Source: Clostridiales bacterium (lineage in GTDB: Bacteria; Bacillota; Clostridia; Lachnospirales; WQUN01). Taken from it: a stretch of 7,506 nucleotides of DNA. Positions 6,176-7,506 of the stretch are shown here, piece after piece. Under the pieces are notes generated by a model. That model was not told where the DNA came from and did not search any database. It saw only the letters and a list, made by a program, of their open reading frames with translations. The stretch is taken from the NCBI GenBank assembly GCA_031289625.1, contig JAITPB010000160.1, forward strand, positions 1 through 7,506. The letters are read 5' to 3'. The position numbers and the translations under genes are program-made. Every line of letters starts with the position of its first letter. Position 1 is the first letter of the stretch.

Positions 6176-6330
6176 CTTCCCTTCCATAAAATGCAATTTG
6201 ATTTAATTCAGGTGATTATTTCAATCGAACAAGCATATTCATACTTTATACTCGCCAATGAGAAATTTTGGATACGAAGTTTTTGGATAGAGTGTTTCGG
6301 GCTAAAAGGGTTTTTGGAAAAGGGGCTTTT
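6176..6330. other. Divergent spacer between the HlyD-like gene and ylbJ
   Basis: This AT-rich spacer must hold promoters for both directions. On the plus strand I see TATACT (6247-6252) without a matching -35, and fragments resembling sporulation sigma-E boxes (GCATATT at 6233, CATACTTT at 6240) that are adjacent to each other rather than properly spaced. No convincing promoter can be assigned to either gene. AAGGGG at 6320-6325 is the ylbJ ribosome binding site. Confidence 0.5.
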
Positions 6331-7374
6331 ATGAAAACAAATGCTTTGGCTCAAAGCATAAGCACGCTGACGCTTTCACTTTTGACCGCTGGCTTGATTT
6401 TGCTCATGCTGGCCAACCCCAGCGAGATCGTCGCCGCGTCCCGGGCGGGGTTGCTGCTGTGGTTTAATCAGGTTCTGCCGTCTCTCCTGCCGTTTATGAT
6501 CGGCGTACAGATTTTATCGGCCCTGGGTTTTGTGCGCTTTATCGGAACGCTGCTGTCGCCCGTGATGGAGCCGCTGTTCGGCGTGCCGGGAGAAGGCTGT
6601 TTTGCTCTGGCGGCTGGCATGATCTCCGGGTATCCCATGGGCGCGAAAATTACGTCCGACCTTCGCCAGACTGGAGAATTGTCACAAACACAGGCGCAGC
6701 GCCTTTTGGGTTTCACAAACAATTCCGGGCCGCTGTTCATTCTAGGGACAATCGGCGTCGGCGTCTTTCAAAGTGAAAAAGCGGGATATTTTTTGATGTT
6801 TGTCCATTATGCTTCCGCGATTCTCACGGGCCTCGCGTTTCGTTTTTATGGCGTAAGGCGCGGAACGAGCCGCGCGGCCCCGCCTGTTCCGCGCGTGAAC
6901 AGGCTGATCCCGCAAGCCCTTCGCAGTATGAACGCGGCGCGTAAAAAGGATGGCCGCGCGCTCGGCGCCATATTAGGGGCCAGCGTACTGCACTCCATGG
7001 AAACCATCACGCTGGTTGGCGGGTTTATTATTTTTTTCAGTATATTGGCCCAAAGCCTCGCTTTGTTCGCACCCATGCCCAATCCCTGGCTACGGGGGAT
7101 TGTCACGGGCCTCTTGGAAATGACCAACGGCATCAGCATTTTGCCAAATTTGACAAATTTTATAAATTTGACAAACACGCCCGGCGGCGCGGACAGATCG
7201 CTTCTTCTGGCGGCCGCGGGTCTCATTTCCTTCGGCGGCTTTTCCATACATGCGCAAAGCGTCGTGTTTATCCATCAAACGGATTTAAAAGTTTCACTCT
7301 ATCTGCTGGGCAAAATTCTCCAAAGCGGGTTGAGCGTACTCCTAGCCTATAGCCTGTATCCGCTTCTATGGTAA
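6331..7374 (+). CDS. ylbJ: YlbJ-type sporulation integral membrane protein
   Basis: YlbJ is a polytopic membrane protein needed for normal spore formation in Bacillus, where it belongs to the mother-cell sigma-E regulon; its transported substrate, if any, is not established. The 347-residue protein has a hydrophobic segment at about 10-28, then LLLWFNQVLPSLLPFMIG (41-58), the conserved loop GMISGYPMGAKITSDLRQTGELS (96-118), the family hallmark RLLGFTNNSGPLFILGTIGVG (124-144), further membrane segments at about 150-170, 212-245 and 255-272, and FGGFSIHAQSVVF (301-313) with a last segment at about 325-345. The paired GYPMGAK and NNSGPLFI motifs match the Gate/nucleoside-recognition-like fold. 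The start is the ATG at 6331, 5 bases after AAGGGG. It is transcribed away from the division cluster. A six-codon repeat (NLTNFI/NLTNTP) lies near residues 273-284. Confidence 0.92.
   Translation: MKTNALAQSISTLTLSLLTAGLILLMLANPSEIVAASRAGLLLWFNQVLPSLLPFMIGVQILSALGFVRFIGTLLSPVMEPLFGVPGEGCFALAAGMISGYPMGAKITSDLRQTGELSQTQAQRLLGFTNNSGPLFILGTIGVGVFQSEKAGYFLMFVHYASAILTGLAFRFYGVRRGTSRAAPPVPRVNRLIPQALRSMNAARKKDGRALGAILGASVLHSMETITLVGGFIIFFSILAQSLALFAPMPNPWLRGIVTGLLEMTNGISILPNLTNFINLTNTPGGADRSLLLAAAGLISFGGFSIHAQSVVFIHQTDLKVSLYLLGKILQSGLSVLLAYSLYPLLW
7146..7175 (+). repeat. 18-bp-period in-frame repeat inside ylbJ
   Basis: AAATTTGACAAA occurs at 7146-7157 and again at 7164-7175. The 18-bp period equals six codons and gives NLTNFI followed by NLTNTP. 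The stretch is strikingly AT-rich compared with the rest of the gene and falls in a predicted loop between membrane segments, so it may be a local duplication. Confidence 0.75.
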
Positions 7375-7399
7375 ACCTTTTTCTGCCAAAAATCCAGTA

Positions 7400-7425
7400 T
7401 TATTTAATGGGTGTTATTTAATGGG
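7400..7425. repeat. Tandem 14-bp repeat downstream of ylbJ
   Basis: TTATTTAATGGG occurs exactly at 7400-7411 and 7414-7425, a 14-bp tandem period. It lies 26 bp after the ylbJ stop. No hairpin or terminator is evident here. Confidence 0.8.
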
Positions 7426-7442
7426 CCTTACGACGGTTTCAT

Positions 7443-7471
7443 AAATTATGAACAAATTATGAACAAATTAT
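7443..7471. repeat. Tandem 11-bp repeat (2.6 copies)
   Basis: AAATTATGAAC occurs at 7443-7453 and 7454-7464, followed by a partial copy AAATTAT (7465-7471). The 11-bp period is close to one helical turn, so each copy presents the same face of the DNA, as binding sites for a dimeric regulator often do. That role is inference. Confidence 0.8.
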
Positions 7472-7483
7472 TTATTTCCAATA

Positions 7484-7506
7484 AGAGGAAAATATGATAC
7501 ACTCCT
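7484..7506 (+). other. Possible start of a downstream gene, or a promoter -10
   Basis: AGAGG (7484-7488) stands 5 bases before an ATG at 7494 that reads Met-Ile-His-Ser to the window edge, so a gene could begin here. The same bases contain TATGAT (7493-7498), 5 of 6 matches to a -10 box. Too little sequence remains to decide between these readings, and no product can be proposed. Confidence 0.3.

Noticed and set aside
5930..6196. Separate 88-residue minus-strand gene overlapping the HlyD-like start
   Set aside because: After the first ten or so codons it is an out-of-frame reading of the HlyD-like coding sequence; only its start region is informative and is treated as the frame-break finding.
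6214..6247. Sigma-E promoter for ylbJ
   Set aside because: Boxes resembling -35 (GATTATT, GCATATT) and -10 (CATACTTT) are present, but spacings are 19 or 0 bases rather than about 14.

Overview
The window looks like chromosomal housekeeping DNA from an endospore-forming, moderately GC-rich member of the Clostridia (Firmicutes/Bacillota). This rests on a YlbJ-type sporulation membrane protein, a SepF/YlmH/YggS division cluster of the Gram-positive kind, and strong AGGAG/AAGGGG ribosome binding sites. The species cannot be named from the sequence alone. No rRNA, tRNA, CRISPR array, transposase or phage gene is visible.

Layout. Positions 1-292 are non-coding: a very GC-rich perfect hairpin, two copies of a 16-bp direct repeat, and a possible promoter. 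Positions 293-2673 (+) hold aroC (chorismate synthase) and lysA (diaminopimelate decarboxylase), overlapping by 13 bp and so probably translationally coupled. This pairs the last step of the shikimate pathway with the last step of lysine synthesis. Positions 2667-6150 (-) hold four genes in the order HlyD-like protein, yggS/ylmE, sepF, ylmH. The last of these converges on lysA with a 7-bp overlap and no terminator between them. Positions 6331-7374 (+) hold ylbJ, divergent from the HlyD-like gene. The last 132 bp hold two short tandem-repeat families and what may be the start, or the promoter, of another gene.

How the genes relate. SepF anchors FtsZ at the membrane and helps build the septum; YlmH is an S4-domain RNA-binding protein; YggS handles pyridoxal phosphate (PLP). 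LysA next door is itself PLP-dependent and acts on meso-diaminopimelate, a peptidoglycan building block. The single-pass HlyD-like protein at the head of the division cluster has no transporter partner here and may act at the cell envelope.

I do not see a clearly new biological system. The oddities most worth checking are: (1) an A7 run at the 5' end of the HlyD-like gene that separates a plausible ATG start from the coding frame; (2) a 20-bp repeat inside yggS read in two different frames; (3) the hairpin and direct-repeat element upstream of aroC; (4) the tandem repeats after ylbJ; and (5) the yggS-sepF spacer, which carries a (TC)7 tract, a small palindrome and a tiny basic ORF whose stop overlaps the sepF start.
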